Below are positions 24,883 to 33,672 of a stretch of DNA of 62,359 nucleotides, in pieces. The notes beneath the pieces were generated by a model. That model did not search any database and was not told where the DNA came from. It was given only the letters and a program-made list of their open reading frames with translations. This DNA comes from Xenophilus sp. L33 (lineage in GTDB: Bacteria > Pseudomonadota > Gammaproteobacteria > Burkholderiales > Burkholderiaceae_C). Location: assembly GCF_009765735.1 (NCBI RefSeq), contig NZ_LMUW01000002.1:1-62359 (forward strand), in the 5' to 3' direction. A program made the translations under genes and the position numbers. How positions within the stretch are numbered: position 1 is the stretch's first letter; the number at the start of each line of letters is the position of its first letter.

Positions 24883-25098
24883 CTAGCCGAACTGCCGGAA
24901 GGCGTCCCGCGCTTCGTGCGCGGGCGGCAGTTGCTGTTCCATCTGCGCGAAGGCCTCGGCCGTCGCACGTTTCCCGCTCGCGCCACGGGCGATGCCACGA
25001 ACGAGATGGCGCGGCAGGTGGCGATTCTTCTGCAGAGCTGCCAAAGCCTCGCTGCGGGCGGGCTCGGAGGCGGGCAGGAACATTTGCAATGGGCTCAT
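24883..25098 (-). CDS. Small hypothetical protein (71 aa)
   Basis: A 71-residue basic, helix-rich ORF (MSPLQMFLPASEPARSEAL at the N-terminus) upstream of greB on the same strand. A GGGGA ribosome-site-like sequence sits about 6 bp before the ATG, which favours a real gene. There is no signal peptide, membrane segment or motif I recognise, and in GC-rich DNA such ORFs can be chance. The stop is 91 bp upstream of the greB start, so it could be a leader gene of the greB transcript. Confidence 0.4.
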   Translation of the reverse strand: MSPLQMFLPASEPARSEALAALQKNRHLPRHLVRGIARGASGKRATAEAFAQMEQQLPPAHEARDAFRQFG

Positions 25099-25286
25099 CT
25101 GAATTCCCCAATGACGCCAGTATTTGGAGCGGCCCCTGGCGTGGGTCGAGGGCGGATTATGGGCGCGACTGGCGACTTTGTGCCGACGGGCCCGCCCGCA
25201 GCAGTGTTGCTACGGTGAGTGGATGGAAAGCAAATGCAACGCGGCGGCCGGCGATGCCGGGTCCGCCGCGCGACGTCCTGAAAAAA

Positions 25287-25631
25287 TTACCAGTTCACGC
25301 CGTAGTAGGTGTTGACCTGGCGGCCGTAGTCGTTGGTGTAGTCGGGCACTTCGCCTTCGCCGTAGCGCGGCGCGTTCTCGAGCTGGGCCTTGTCCAGCGG
25401 CACGACGTAGCCGTCGACGGCCGTGTCGTAGTTGAGCATCTTCCACGGCAGCGGATAGCGGTCGGTGCCCATGCCGAGGAAGCCGCCGAATTCGAGGACC
25501 GCGTAACGCACCTGTCCGGAGCGCTTGTCGATCATCAGGTCGTCGATCGAGCCGAGCTTGTCGCCCGCGGCGTTGTAGACGGCCGTGCCTTCGACGCGTT
25601 CGGAAGAAATGACATCGCTGGTGGGGGTCAT
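25287..25631 (-). CDS. PRC-barrel domain protein
   Basis: A 114-residue cytoplasmic protein with one PRC-barrel: SSERVEGTAVYNAAGDKLGSI...DLMIDKRSGQVRYAVLEFGGFLGMG is the domain's typical first half, followed by YPLPWKML and VPLDKAQLENAP. PRC-barrels are small beta modules, also found in the RimM C-terminus and photosynthetic reaction centre H subunit; stand-alone ones are often stress-induced, with unclear function. AAGGAG upstream of ATG 25631 sets the start; an in-frame extension to 25709 has no support. It ends with TAA, uncommon among its neighbours. The 188 bp between this gene and 25098 show no further feature. Confidence 0.85.
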   Translation of the reverse strand: MTPTSDVISSERVEGTAVYNAAGDKLGSIDDLMIDKRSGQVRYAVLEFGGFLGMGTDRYPLPWKMLNYDTAVDGYVVPLDKAQLENAPRYGEGEVPDYTNDYGRQVNTYYGVNW

Positions 25632-25807
25632 GGAAATCTCCTTGGGGTGTGGATGGGTCTCGGTACGTCGGCCTCGCGGACCGGCCATCGAGGTATGGCC
25701 CTGTCCCATGAGCGCAGTGATCAGGCGTCGCGCCTTCCACCTGTAGGCGGCTGCTGGCGGCGCCCGATCCGAAGGGCCCCAAAAGACATGCTATGATCGC
25801 AAGCTGT

Positions 25808-25884
25808 GCGGCTGTAGCTCAGTTGGATAGAGTACTTGGCTACGAACCAAGGGGTCGTGGGTTCAATTCCTGCCAGCCGCACCA
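25808..25884 (+). tRNA. tRNA-Arg (anticodon ACG)
   Basis: A 77-nt cloverleaf with encoded CCA: acceptor GCGGCTG/CAGCCGC, D-arm GCTCAGTTGGATAGAGT, anticodon stem-loop CTTGG-CTACGAA-CCAAG with ACG (read as ICG, decoding CGU/CGC/CGA), T-arm GTGGGTTCAATTCCTGC. All stems pair well. A strong terminator follows at 25901. Confidence 0.97.
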
Positions 25885-25900
25885 TTTTTCGTGATGAATG

Positions 25901-25933
25901 AACGGCCCGGAGCCAACGCTCCGGGCCGTTTTT
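25901..25933 (+). terminator. Intrinsic terminator after tRNA-Arg
   Basis: AACGGCCCGGAGC (25901-25913), loop CAAC, GCTCCGGGCCGTT (25918-25930), then TTT: a perfect 13-bp stem 16 nt after the tRNA. The A/T ends of the stem mean it could also act weakly on the opposite strand. Confidence 0.9.
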
Positions 25934-25996
25934 CTTTGGGCCGCGAATCAGAGCTTTCTCACTGACGCGCAACGGCCCGATGCCTAGACTGACGCC

Positions 25997-26266
25997 ATGA
26001 CCACCGCCGCCAGCATTTCCGAAACCGCGCAAGACATCGCGTCCGAAGACGCGATCGTCCGCGGCCCGGACCTCGCCTGCGCCGGCGCCGTGCATCGCCT
26101 CATGGGCCGGGTCGAGCATTACCTGCGCTGCACCACCGATCCCCGCGCCGACGATCCCGAGCGCGAACTGGCGCGCCGCCAGCTCATGGCCTCGATGCAG
26201 CAGGAACTGCTGCACGCCCGGGTCTTGAGCAAGCCTCCGACAGCGGCTTTCATCCCCGCCCGCTAG
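25997..26266 (+). CDS. Hypothetical helical protein (89 aa)
   Basis: An 89-residue soluble protein with no signal peptide. The middle (CAGAVHRLMGRVEHYLRC) and C-terminal half (ERELARRQLMASMQQELLHARVL) look helical, with two Cys spaced by one helix. I recognise no family. It is read towards the exported methyltransferase gene, 53 bp downstream, and could share its transcript. Codon usage matches its neighbours, so I judge it probably real. Confidence 0.5.
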   Translation: MTTAASISETAQDIASEDAIVRGPDLACAGAVHRLMGRVEHYLRCTTDPRADDPERELARRQLMASMQQELLHARVLSKPPTAAFIPAR

Positions 26267-26331
26267 ACTGCGGCAGGCCCGCCCGGCCGCGCCAGTCCGG
26301 CAGATCGGCAAGAGGCGGCATGGAGACACAC

Positions 26332-27243
26332 ATGCCGAAGATGCTTTCCCTTCCCGGCGTTCCCGGTGCGCTGCAGCGCGCCGGCTTCACGCTCGCGATC
26401 GCCGCCGCCGTGGCGACCACGGCCGCCGGCCTTGCCGCCTGTTCGACCTCGGGCACGTCGTCCACATCGGCCACGTCGCCGATGCCCGCTTCCGCGGCAT
26501 TGAGCAGCAGCCAGGTCGCGGCGCTCATCGCCAGTCCCGATCGCAGCGACGCCGACCGCACCAACGACCAGCGCCGCAAGCCGCAGGACATGCTGGTCTT
26601 CATCGGCGTGCGGCCCGGCATGGTGGCGATGGACCTGAGCGCCGCCGGCGGCTACACCACCGAACTGCTGGCCCGCGCCGCCGGGCCGACCGGCTTGGTC
26701 TACGGCCAGAATCCGCCGCGCCACGAAGGCCCCGGCCCGGCGCAGCCCGAAGGCGGCATGCCGCCGCCCGGCGCGATGCCGCGGCCACCGGCGACGCCCG
26801 GCGCGCCGTCGCCACTGGCGGCCCGCGCGGCCAAGCTGCAGAACGGCCACATCGTCGTGGTCACCGCGCCCTTCGAGCATCCTGCCCCGCCCGACCTGGC
26901 GCCAGGCAGCCTCGACCTGGTCACGCTGATGTTCAACTACCACGACCTCGGCCACCTCGGTGCCGACCGGGCCCAGATGAACCGCGCGGTCTTCGCCGCG
27001 CTCAAGCCCGGCGGGCTGTTCGTCATCGCCGACCACGCGGGGCGCCCGGGCACCGGCATCAGCGAATCCGGCACCCTGCACCGGATCGAGGAATCGTTCC
27101 TGCGCAGCGAGGTCGAGCAGGCCGGCTTCCGCTTCGTGAGCGAGGGCTTCTTCCTGCGCAACCCGAACGACCCGCGCGACCGCAACACGCCCGAGCCGCC
27201 GCAGCCGAAGGACGACTTCGTCCTGAAGTTCGTCAAGCCATGA
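26332..27243 (+). CDS. Exported SAM-dependent methyltransferase-like lipoprotein (COG4798-like)
   Basis: A protein of about 303 residues with a lipoprotein-type signal (AAGLAAC, Cys near residue 38), then a Ser/Thr-rich linker and a class I methyltransferase-like fold: MVAMDLSAAGGYTTELLARAAGP (motif I-like), LDLVTLMFNYHDLGHL and ALKPGGLFVIADHAG. A Pro/Gly-rich insertion (about residues 137-165) interrupts the domain between motif I and the next strand. Methyltransferases in the periplasm are odd because SAM is cytoplasmic; this exported family is known from genomes, but I know of no proven activity. GGAG sits 7 bp before ATG 26332; an in-frame ATG at 26320 is the alternative. Confidence 0.7.
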   Translation: MPKMLSLPGVPGALQRAGFTLAIAAAVATTAAGLAACSTSGTSSTSATSPMPASAALSSSQVAALIASPDRSDADRTNDQRRKPQDMLVFIGVRPGMVAMDLSAAGGYTTELLARAAGPTGLVYGQNPPRHEGPGPAQPEGGMPPPGAMPRPPATPGAPSPLAARAAKLQNGHIVVVTAPFEHPAPPDLAPGSLDLVTLMFNYHDLGHLGADRAQMNRAVFAALKPGGLFVIADHAGRPGTGISESGTLHRIEESFLRSEVEQAGFRFVSEGFFLRNPNDPRDRNTPEPPQPKDDFVLKFVKP

Positions 27244-27274
27244 AAAAAGCCACCCGGCGCGAACCGGGTGGCTT
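27243..27274 (-). terminator. Intrinsic terminator of the porin gene
   Basis: AAGCCACCCGG (27247-27257), loop of 6, CCGGGTGGCTT (27264-27274). Read on the minus strand, the stem is followed by a run of T (complement of 27243-27248), the right polarity to end the porin transcript that stops at 27298. On the plus strand there is no proper T-tract. Confidence 0.85.
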
Positions 27275-27297
27275 CGAGGGCTGGCTGCCCAGGATCG

Positions 27298-28554
27298 TCA
27301 GAACGCGTGGCGGATGCCGATGTCGTAGCCCTGCGACTTGTTCGGCACCGCGGCGAAACCGCTGATGGTCGGCACCGTGTAGAAGGTCGGGCCGCCGACG
27401 GTGAGGGCCGCGCCGTCCTTGTTCTTCAGGTAGGCGTAGGTCGCGTACAGCGCGGTCCGCTTGGACAGGTTGTAGACATAGCCGATCGCGAACTTGTCCG
27501 CCTTCGGATCCGGATTCAGCGTGGCGAAGGTGTTGATGTTGTTGTACTTCACCGCCGAGTAGGTCGCGCGGATCTGGCCGGCGCCAATCGGGATGGTCAC
27601 GCCGATCAGGCCGCCGTTGAAGCCCGGGTTGGTGAAGGCCAGCGAAGCGGCGCTGACGGCCGCGAAGTCGGTCTTCTGCTTGTTGTTCGAGTATTCGGCG
27701 AACAGCTTCACGACGCTGAAGTCGTAGGAACCGCCCAGGCTCCAGGTCTGGATGGTGCCGGTGGTGCCGAGGTAGTAGTTCGAAGCGACCGTGCCGGAGC
27801 CGGCGGCCAGCGCGACGTCCAGCGGGCCGCTGGCGTAGCCGACGCGACCACCGACATAGCGGCCGGCACGCGCGTTGTCGGCCACGGCCAGCGCGCGGTT
27901 GGCGGCGACGGCGGCAGCGCCCGGAGGCGTCAGGCCGCCCGGGTCGTAGCTGGTGTTGCCGTTGAAGGCGAACATGACCTGGCCGTAGATGCCACCCAGG
28001 TTCGGCGGCAGGAAGTAGCCGACCGAGTTGCTGGCGCGTGCATAGACGCTGTTGGCGTAGCCGCTGGCAGCGCTGCCGGGCGAGGTCTGGCCGCTGGCGG
28101 TGCTGATCAGGCTGGTGCCCACGCCGTTGACCGCGAACGGGTCGAACAGGTTGTCGTTCCAGTAGGTCGGCGTGTAGTCGCGACCCAGGCGCACTTCACC
28201 GAAATTGTTCGACAGGCTGACCGTCGAACGCCGGTTGAAGCTCAGGCCGCCGCCGGTGGCCGAACCGGTGCCGTTGTTGTTGTTGAGGCCGGCTTCGAGC
28301 CAGAAGCTGGCAGCCATGCCGCCACCGAGGTCCTCGGTGCCGCGGAAGCCCAGTCGGCTCGACTGGTAGGCCGAATTGGCCAGCATGGTCTGGCTCTTGG
28401 TGACGGTCACACCCAGCGGGGTTTCCGACTGGTTGCTGTAGCCGCTGATCGAAGCGTCAAGAATGCCGAAGAGCGTCACGCTCGATTGCGCCGACGCCAC
28501 GCCGCTGGCGGCCAGGGCGGACAAGGCCGCCAGGGCGACAAAGGATTTTTTCAC
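27298..28554 (-). CDS. Outer-membrane trimeric porin (Burkholderiales GM_porin type)
   Basis: A 418-residue general porin. The signal peptide is MKKSFVALAALSALAASGVASA (22 residues), and the mature protein starts QSSVTLFGILDASISGY, the hallmark of betaproteobacterial 16-stranded porins. RLGFRGTEDLGGGMAASFWLEAGLNNNNG, NRRSTVSLSNNFGEVRLGRDYTPTYW and the terminal phenylalanine (GIRHAF, recognised by the Bam machine) complete the signature. It forms diffusion pores for small solutes. It is monocistronic, with its own terminator at 27243-27274 and a long 5' region (28555 onwards) containing a GTGCAC inverted repeat that may regulate it. Confidence 0.95.
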   Translation of the reverse strand: MKKSFVALAALSALAASGVASAQSSVTLFGILDASISGYSNQSETPLGVTVTKSQTMLANSAYQSSRLGFRGTEDLGGGMAASFWLEAGLNNNNGTGSATGGGLSFNRRSTVSLSNNFGEVRLGRDYTPTYWNDNLFDPFAVNGVGTSLISTASGQTSPGSAASGYANSVYARASNSVGYFLPPNLGGIYGQVMFAFNGNTSYDPGGLTPPGAAAVAANRALAVADNARAGRYVGGRVGYASGPLDVALAAGSGTVASNYYLGTTGTIQTWSLGGSYDFSVVKLFAEYSNNKQKTDFAAVSAASLAFTNPGFNGGLIGVTIPIGAGQIRATYSAVKYNNINTFATLNPDPKADKFAIGYVYNLSKRTALYATYAYLKNKDGAALTVGGPTFYTVPTISGFAAVPNKSQGYDIGIRHAF

Positions 28555-28636
28555 TGAGGTTTCTCCAAGAATGAACGTTGGGACCGCCCCTCGCGGCCCC
28601 GGGTCAACTTTCCAGTCGTGCTGGAGAGTCGTCGCT

Positions 28637-28666
28637 GTGCACCAGACTTATCTCGACTTAGTGCAC
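28637..28666. promoter_or_regulatory. GTGCAC-N18-GTGCAC element upstream of the porin gene
   Basis: Two copies of the palindrome GTGCAC (28637-28642 and 28661-28666) flank two direct copies of GACTTA (28645-28650, 28655-28660). The 24-bp centre-to-centre spacing is about two helical turns. On the minus strand the TAAGTC repeats could serve as -10 elements, so this may be an operator over the porin promoter. The rest of 28555-28841 is lower in GC and shows no other feature. Confidence 0.4.
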
Positions 28667-28841
28667 GAAACGAACGAACTGTAACTTGGTGAAATGACTG
28701 TCCCGTGACTCTGATGCAGCAGAACAACAGATGTCGATATGCGCTTTTCGATGCCACTTTCTTCACACGCCAGAGCCCATCGAAGGCCTGACCTAGAATC
28801 ACGGCGCCCGTCGAAGGCACAAAAGGCATTACCGTCGGAAC

Positions 28842-29924
28842 ATGAAGATTCTCGTTGTTTTGGGTACCTTGTCGGGGCGCGGTGGCATCGAGTCATGCGT
28901 GCGCACTCTCTCCGAACAGGCAACGATCAACGGCGACAGTGTGCGCGTGCTCGCGTTGTGCCCGAGCACGGTCGATTCGACCTGGCATCAGGGCCTCGAC
29001 TACACCGAAGTGGCGAACGGTTCGGCATCGCTCAAGTGGCAGATGCTGCGGGGCCTGCCTGCCGTCCTCCAGGCTTGCCGCAAGGACCCGCCCGACGTCG
29101 TCGTGGTCATCTACGCGTCGAGCATTCCGCTCGTGCGTGCGGCACTCGCGCTGTCGGGCCTGCGCCGGCCGGTCATCGCCTGGCTGCACTTCTCGACCGT
29201 GCTCAAGCAGCGCACGAACCTGCTGCGCTTCGCCCATGGCCACCTGTGCATCAGCACGCCGATCGCCGAGGCGACGCGTGCGGTCGAGGGCGTCAGCGCA
29301 AACAGCGTGCACCTCGTCTACAACGGCACGCGCATCGACACCTCGACGCTGGCATCCCGGTCGACGACCGGCCCGCTGCGGATCGTGCATGTCGGCCGCC
29401 TGATGGTGGGGGACCAGAAGCGGACCGACGACCTGCTGCGCGCGCTGGCGAAGGTCAAGGGCGACTGGCAGCTGGACCTGGTCGGCAGCGGCGACACCGT
29501 TCCGGAATTGCAGGCGCTGGCCGACGAACTCGGCATCGCCGACCGGCTTCGATGGCTCGGCTGGCAGACCGCTCCCTGGGCCGCGCTGCCGGTCGCCGAC
29601 GTGCTGGTGATGAGCTCGGCCTTCGAAGGCTTCGCAATGGTGCTGATCGAGGCCATGGCGCGCGGCATTCCGTGCATCAGCAGCGACTGTTCTTCGGGCC
29701 CGCTCGACATCATTCGCCCCGGACAGAACGGCTGGCTCTACCCGGTCGGGGACCTCGACGCATTGGCCGCGCGGCTGCAGACGTTGGTCGACGATCGCGG
29801 GCTGCTGCCCGCCAGATCGACGGTCCAGGACTCGATCGCGCTCTTCAGCAGCGAGAAGGTGTTCGGTCGGATCAAGGAGGCGATCCAGACGACGATCCGG
29901 CAGAGCGGCTTCGCGAAGGCGTAG
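28842..29924 (+). CDS. GT4-family glycosyltransferase, LPS/exopolysaccharide type
   Basis: A 360-residue GT-B glycosyltransferase. The N-terminal domain starts MKILVVLGTLSGRGGIESCVRTLSEQA; the donor domain has RIVHVGRLMVGDQKRTDDLLRAL, LVGSGDTVPELQALADELGI and the E-x7-E-type FEGFAMVLIEAMARGIPCI. The pattern resembles LPS-core or capsule transferases such as WaaB/WaaG-like enzymes. It stands alone between the porin and a tRNA, with no other polysaccharide genes, and its first third is lower in GC than the surroundings, suggesting transfer. Acceptor and sugar cannot be assigned. Confidence 0.85.
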   Translation: MKILVVLGTLSGRGGIESCVRTLSEQATINGDSVRVLALCPSTVDSTWHQGLDYTEVANGSASLKWQMLRGLPAVLQACRKDPPDVVVVIYASSIPLVRAALALSGLRRPVIAWLHFSTVLKQRTNLLRFAHGHLCISTPIAEATRAVEGVSANSVHLVYNGTRIDTSTLASRSTTGPLRIVHVGRLMVGDQKRTDDLLRALAKVKGDWQLDLVGSGDTVPELQALADELGIADRLRWLGWQTAPWAALPVADVLVMSSAFEGFAMVLIEAMARGIPCISSDCSSGPLDIIRPGQNGWLYPVGDLDALAARLQTLVDDRGLLPARSTVQDSIALFSSEKVFGRIKEAIQTTIRQSGFAKA

Positions 29925-29963
29925 CGGCCGGTCGTGGCGAAACCATGGCGAAGGCCTTCGTCG

Positions 29964-30040
29964 TGGTAGGCCGTCCTGGGCTTGAACCAGGGACCAACGG
30001 ATTATGAGTCCGCTGCTCTGACCAACTGAGCTAACGGCCC
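29964..30040 (-). tRNA. tRNA with CAT anticodon (probably tRNA-Ile2, else elongator tRNA-Met)
   Basis: A 77-nt tRNA with encoded CCA: acceptor GGGCCGT/ACGGCCT (G1-U72 wobble), D-arm GCTCAGTTGGTCAGAGC, anticodon stem-loop GCGGA-CTCATAA-TCCGT, T-arm CTGGTTCAAGCCCAG. CAT is used both by elongator Met and by Ile2, where C34 becomes lysidine. The AGCAG start of the anticodon arm and the TTGGTC variable region match the ileX type I remember better than the metT type (GGGGTC), so Ile2 is favoured. It is not the initiator, which has a GGG/CCC anticodon stem. Confidence 0.9.
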
Positions 30041-30054
30041 ACGCAGCGAGGATT

Positions 30055-31068
30055 CTAGTGGCCCGGCTTGCGGTAGCTCAGCGCATTGGTCACCAGCTTG
30101 GACGTGATGTCGACGATCTGGATCATGCGCTCGTAAGGCATGCGGGTCGGGCCGATGACGCCCAGGGTGCCGACCACCTGCCCGTCGACCTCGTAGTTCG
30201 CGCTCACGATCGACAGGTCGTCGAAGGGCACGACCTGGCTCTCGCCGCCGATGAAGATGCGCACGCCGGCCGCCTGGCTGGACACGTCGAGAAGCCGCAT
30301 CAGCTGCGTCTTCTGCTCGAACAGCTCGAAGGCGCGGCGCAGGTGGCTCATGTCGCTGGAGAAGTCGGTCACGGCGAACAGGTTGCGCTCGCCGGAGATG
30401 ACGACCTCGTCCTGCGATTCGTTCAGCACCTCGGAGCTGACCTGCACCGCCGCCTGCATCAGCGCCGCGATCTCGCCGCGCAGCTGCTCGACCTCGGACT
30501 GCAGCCGGTCGCGCACCTGCTCGATCGAGAGGCCGGCGAAATGGGTGTTGATGTAGTTGGACGCCTCGACCAGCTGCGACTGGGTGTAGTCGGCTTCGGG
30601 GAAGATGACCCGGTTCTGCACGTCGCCGTCGGGCGCGACGATGATCACCAGCAGGCGGCGGTCGGACAGGCGCAGGAACTCGATCTGCTTGAACACCGAC
30701 TGCCGCCGCGGCGCCATCACCACGCCGACGAACTGCGACAGGTTGGACAGCAGGTTGGCCGCGTTGGCGATCACCTTCTGCGGCTGGTCGGGCGCCAGGC
30801 TGGGCGTGCTGAAGTCCTCGCGCTGCGCGGTCAGCATGGTGTCGACGAAGAGACGGTAGCCGCGCGCCGTCGGCACCCGGCCGGCGGAGGTATGCGGGCT
30901 GGCGATCAGGCCCAGCACTTCCAGGTCGGACATCACGTTGCGGATGGTTGCCGGCGAAAGGTCCAGACCCGGCGCACGCGACAAGGTGCGCGAACCCACG
31001 GGCTGCCCGTCGGCGATATAACGCTCGACGAGAGTCTTCAACAACAACTTGGCGCGGTCGTCCAGCAT
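30055..31068 (-). CDS. hrcA: Heat-inducible transcription repressor HrcA
   Basis: A 337-residue HrcA. The N-terminal winged helix has [23 protein letters not shown] and [19 protein letters not shown]; the GAF-like central domain includes [14 protein letters not shown] and the C-terminus GVRIFIGGE and [23 protein letters not shown]. HrcA represses groESL/dnaK operons at CIRCE elements and depends on GroEL for activity; no CIRCE site is visible here. It is divergent from nadK with only 28 bp between the two start codons, an AT-rich stretch (ACAATTTTAATGTTGTAATTTG) that must hold both promoters. Confidence 0.95.
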   Translation of the reverse strand: MLDDRAKLLLKTLVERYIADGQPVGSRTLSRAPGLDLSPATIRNVMSDLEVLGLIASPHTSAGRVPTARGYRLFVDTMLTAQREDFSTPSLAPDQPQKVIANAANLLSNLSQFVGVVMAPRRQSVFKQIEFLRLSDRRLLVIIVAPDGDVQNRVIFPEADYTQSQLVEASNYINTHFAGLSIEQVRDRLQSEVEQLRGEIAALMQAAVQVSSEVLNESQDEVVISGERNLFAVTDFSSDMSHLRRAFELFEQKTQLMRLLDVSSQAAGVRIFIGGESQVVPFDDLSIVSANYEVDGQVVGTLGVIGPTRMPYERMIQIVDITSKLVTNALSYRKPGH

Positions 31069-31096
31069 CGGACAATTTTAATGTTGTAATTTGTTT

Positions 31097-31993
31097 ATGA
31101 GCTCCCGCTTTCGGCACGTCGCACTGATAGGTAAATACCAGGCATCCGGCGCCCGGGCCCAGTGCGGTTCGCAGGACGACGTCATGGAAGGCATCGGCCG
31201 CTTCCTCGAATCGCAGGGCTGCGAGGTCTTCGTCGAGAAGTCGAAGGCCGCCGAGGTCGAGCCCAGCCGCTACACCGCGCTGACGGTCGAGGAGATCGGC
31301 CAGCGCTGCGACCTCGGCCTGGTGGTCGGCGGCGACGGCACCATGCTCGGCATCGGCCGCCAGCTGGCGCCGCACGACGTGCCGCTGATCGGCATCAACC
31401 GCGGCCGGCTCGGCTTCATCACCGACATCTCGCTCGACAACTACCAGGCCACGCTGATCCCGATGCTGGCCGGCGAATACGAGGAAGACCATCGCACGCT
31501 CATGAACGCGCGGGTCATGCGCGAGGGCGAGGTCGTCTTCCACACCCTGGCCATGAACGACGTGGTGGTCAACCGCGGCGCCACCTCCGGCATGGTCGAG
31601 CTGCGGGTCACGGTCGGGCGCCACTTCGTGGCCAACCAGCGGGCCGACGGGATGATCCTGTCGTCGCCGACCGGCTCGACCGCCTACGCGCTGTCGGCCG
31701 GCGGGCCGCTCATGCATCCGTCGGTGCGCGGCTGGGTGCTGGTGCCGATCGCGCCGCACACCCTGTCGAACCGGCCGATCGTGCTGCCCGACGCGGAAGA
31801 GGTCTCGATCGAGCTGGTCGGCGGCCGCGACGCCAGCGCCAACTTCGACATGCAGTCGCTGGCCACGCTGGCCATCGGCGACACGGTGATGGTGCGGCGC
31901 TCCGACTACCGCGTGCGCTTCCTGCATCCCAAGGGCTGGAGCTACTTCGACACCCTGCGCAAGAAACTGCACTGGAACGAAGGAGGATCCTGA
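31097..31993 (+). CDS. nadK: NAD kinase
   Basis: A 298-residue ATP-NAD kinase (NAD+ to NADP+). The signature GGDGT occurs at residues 78-82 ([13 protein letters not shown]), followed by [11 protein letters not shown], the NDVVVNRG segment and [20 protein letters not shown] in the C-terminal beta domain. ATG 31097 is chosen; an in-frame TTG at 31091 would add two residues. Its stop overlaps recN by 1 bp. The promoter must lie in the 28-bp spacer shared with hrcA, so the mRNA leader is very short. The order hrcA / nadK-recN is typical of this group. Confidence 0.95.
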   Translation: MSSRFRHVALIGKYQASGARAQCGSQDDVMEGIGRFLESQGCEVFVEKSKAAEVEPSRYTALTVEEIGQRCDLGLVVGGDGTMLGIGRQLAPHDVPLIGINRGRLGFITDISLDNYQATLIPMLAGEYEEDHRTLMNARVMREGEVVFHTLAMNDVVVNRGATSGMVELRVTVGRHFVANQRADGMILSSPTGSTAYALSAGGPLMHPSVRGWVLVPIAPHTLSNRPIVLPDAEEVSIELVGGRDASANFDMQSLATLAIGDTVMVRRSDYRVRFLHPKGWSYFDTLRKKLHWNEGGS

Positions 31994-33672
31994 TGGCCCT
32001 GCGGCGCATCGCCCTGCGCGATTTCGTGATCGTGCGCGCGCTCGAGATCGACCTCGCGAGCGGCTTCACCGCGCTCACCGGCGAGACCGGCGCCGGCAAG
32101 TCGATCCTGATCGACGCACTTCAACTGGCGCTCGGCAACCGCGCCGACACCGGCGCCGTGCGCGAAGGCGCCGAGCGGCTGGACGTCAGCGCCGAATTCG
32201 ACGCCGACCCGCAACTGGCCGGCTGGCTCGACGAAGGCGGCTTCGAGGCCGGCGAGGCGCTGCTGCTGCGCCGCACGGTCGACCTGCAGGGCCGCAGCCG
32301 GGGCTGGATCAACGGCGCACCGGCCACCGCCACCCAGTTGCGCGAGCTCGGCGACCGCCTGCTCGACATCCACGGCCAGCACGCCTGGCAGAGCCTGACC
32401 CGGCCCGACGCGGTGCGCGGCCTGCTCGATGCCTACGCCGGCGTCGACGCCGGCACGCTCGACGGCGCCTGGCAGGCCTGGCGCCAGGCGATCGCGGCGC
32501 TCGACACCGCCCGCTCGGCGCAGGATTCGTTGCAGCGCGAACGCGAGCGTCTGCAGTGGCAGGTGGCCGAGGTCGCCAAGCTGGCGCCGGGCGTCGACGA
32601 ATGGGAAGAGCTGTCGGCCAGCCACAGCCGCATCTCCAACGCCCAGGCGCTGATCGACGCCGCCGAAGGCGCCTGCAGCGCGCTCGAAGACGACGACGGC
32701 GGCGCCCTCGCCGCGCTCAGCCGCGCGGTCACGCTGCTGCAGAACTGCGAGCACATCGAGCCCGAATTCAAGAACCTCGGCGAGGTGCTGGCCTCCAGCG
32801 TCGCGCAGGCGGCCGATGCCGCCCATTCGCTGCACGGCTACCTGCGCCAGGCCGACACCGACCCCGAGCGGCTGGCCGAACTGGACGAACGCATGGGCCT
32901 GTGGATGTCGCTGGCGCGCCGCTACCGGCGCCCGCCGGCCGAGCTGCCGGCGCTGCTCGCCAGCTGGCAGGACGAACTTCGCGCGCTCGACGCCCAGAGC
33001 GACCTCGACGCGCTGGAGCGCACCGAGCAGGCGACCCAGCAGGCCTACCTGAAGGAGGCCAAGGCGCTCGGCAAGGCCCGCAAGCTCGCGGCGCCCAAGC
33101 TGGCCGCCGCGGTCACCGCCGCGATGCAGGAGCTCGGCATGAAGGGCGGCCGCTTCGAGGTCGCGCTGCAGCCGCTGGCCCAGCCCGGCCGCGCCGGCCT
33201 GGAAGAAGTCGCCTTCCTGGTCGCCGGCCATGCCGGCAGCACGCCGCGCTCGATCGGCAAGGTGGCTTCGGGCGGCGAGCTGTCGCGCATCGCGCTGGCG
33301 ATCGCGGTCACCACCAGCCAGCTCGGCGCGGCCCAGACGCTGATCTTCGACGAGGTCGATGCCGGCGTCGGCGGCGCGGTGGCCGAGACGGTCGGCCGGC
33401 TGATGAAGCAGCTCGGCCGCGACCGCCAGGTGCTGGCCGTCACCCACCTTCCGCAGGTCGCCGCCTGCGCCGACCATCACCTGGTGGTCGCCAAGAAGCT
33501 GACACCGGCCAAAGGCAGCGAGGCGGCGCGCACCGAAAGCAGCGTCGCCGCGCTCGACGACGACGGCCGCACCCGCGAGATCGCCCGCATGCTGGGCGGC
33601 GAGCGCGTGTCGCAGACCTCGCTGGCGCATGCGCGCGAGATGCTGGGGCGGACGCCGGAGACGTCGGCATGA
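31993..33672 (+). CDS. recN: DNA repair protein RecN
   Basis: A 559-residue SMC-like ATPase. Walker A is GETGAGKS (residues 30-37, [16 protein letters not shown]); the ABC signature [15 protein letters not shown] and Walker [14 protein letters not shown] lie near residues 422-460, with coiled coils between about 160 and 370. RecN acts early in double-strand-break repair by holding DNA ends together. AGGAGG (31981-31986) precedes ATG 31993, whose A is shared with the nadK stop. It is coupled to rapZ by a 4-bp overlap. Length is normal. Confidence 0.95.
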   Translation: MALRRIALRDFVIVRALEIDLASGFTALTGETGAGKSILIDALQLALGNRADTGAVREGAERLDVSAEFDADPQLAGWLDEGGFEAGEALLLRRTVDLQGRSRGWINGAPATATQLRELGDRLLDIHGQHAWQSLTRPDAVRGLLDAYAGVDAGTLDGAWQAWRQAIAALDTARSAQDSLQRERERLQWQVAEVAKLAPGVDEWEELSASHSRISNAQALIDAAEGACSALEDDDGGALAALSRAVTLLQNCEHIEPEFKNLGEVLASSVAQAADAAHSLHGYLRQADTDPERLAELDERMGLWMSLARRYRRPPAELPALLASWQDELRALDAQSDLDALERTEQATQQAYLKEAKALGKARKLAAPKLAAAVTAAMQELGMKGGRFEVALQPLAQPGRAGLEEVAFLVAGHAGSTPRSIGKVASGGELSRIALAIAVTTSQLGAAQTLIFDEVDAGVGGAVAETVGRLMKQLGRDRQVLAVTHLPQVAACADHHLVVAKKLTPAKGSEAARTESSVAALDDDGRTREIARMLGGERVSQTSLAHAREMLGRTPETSA

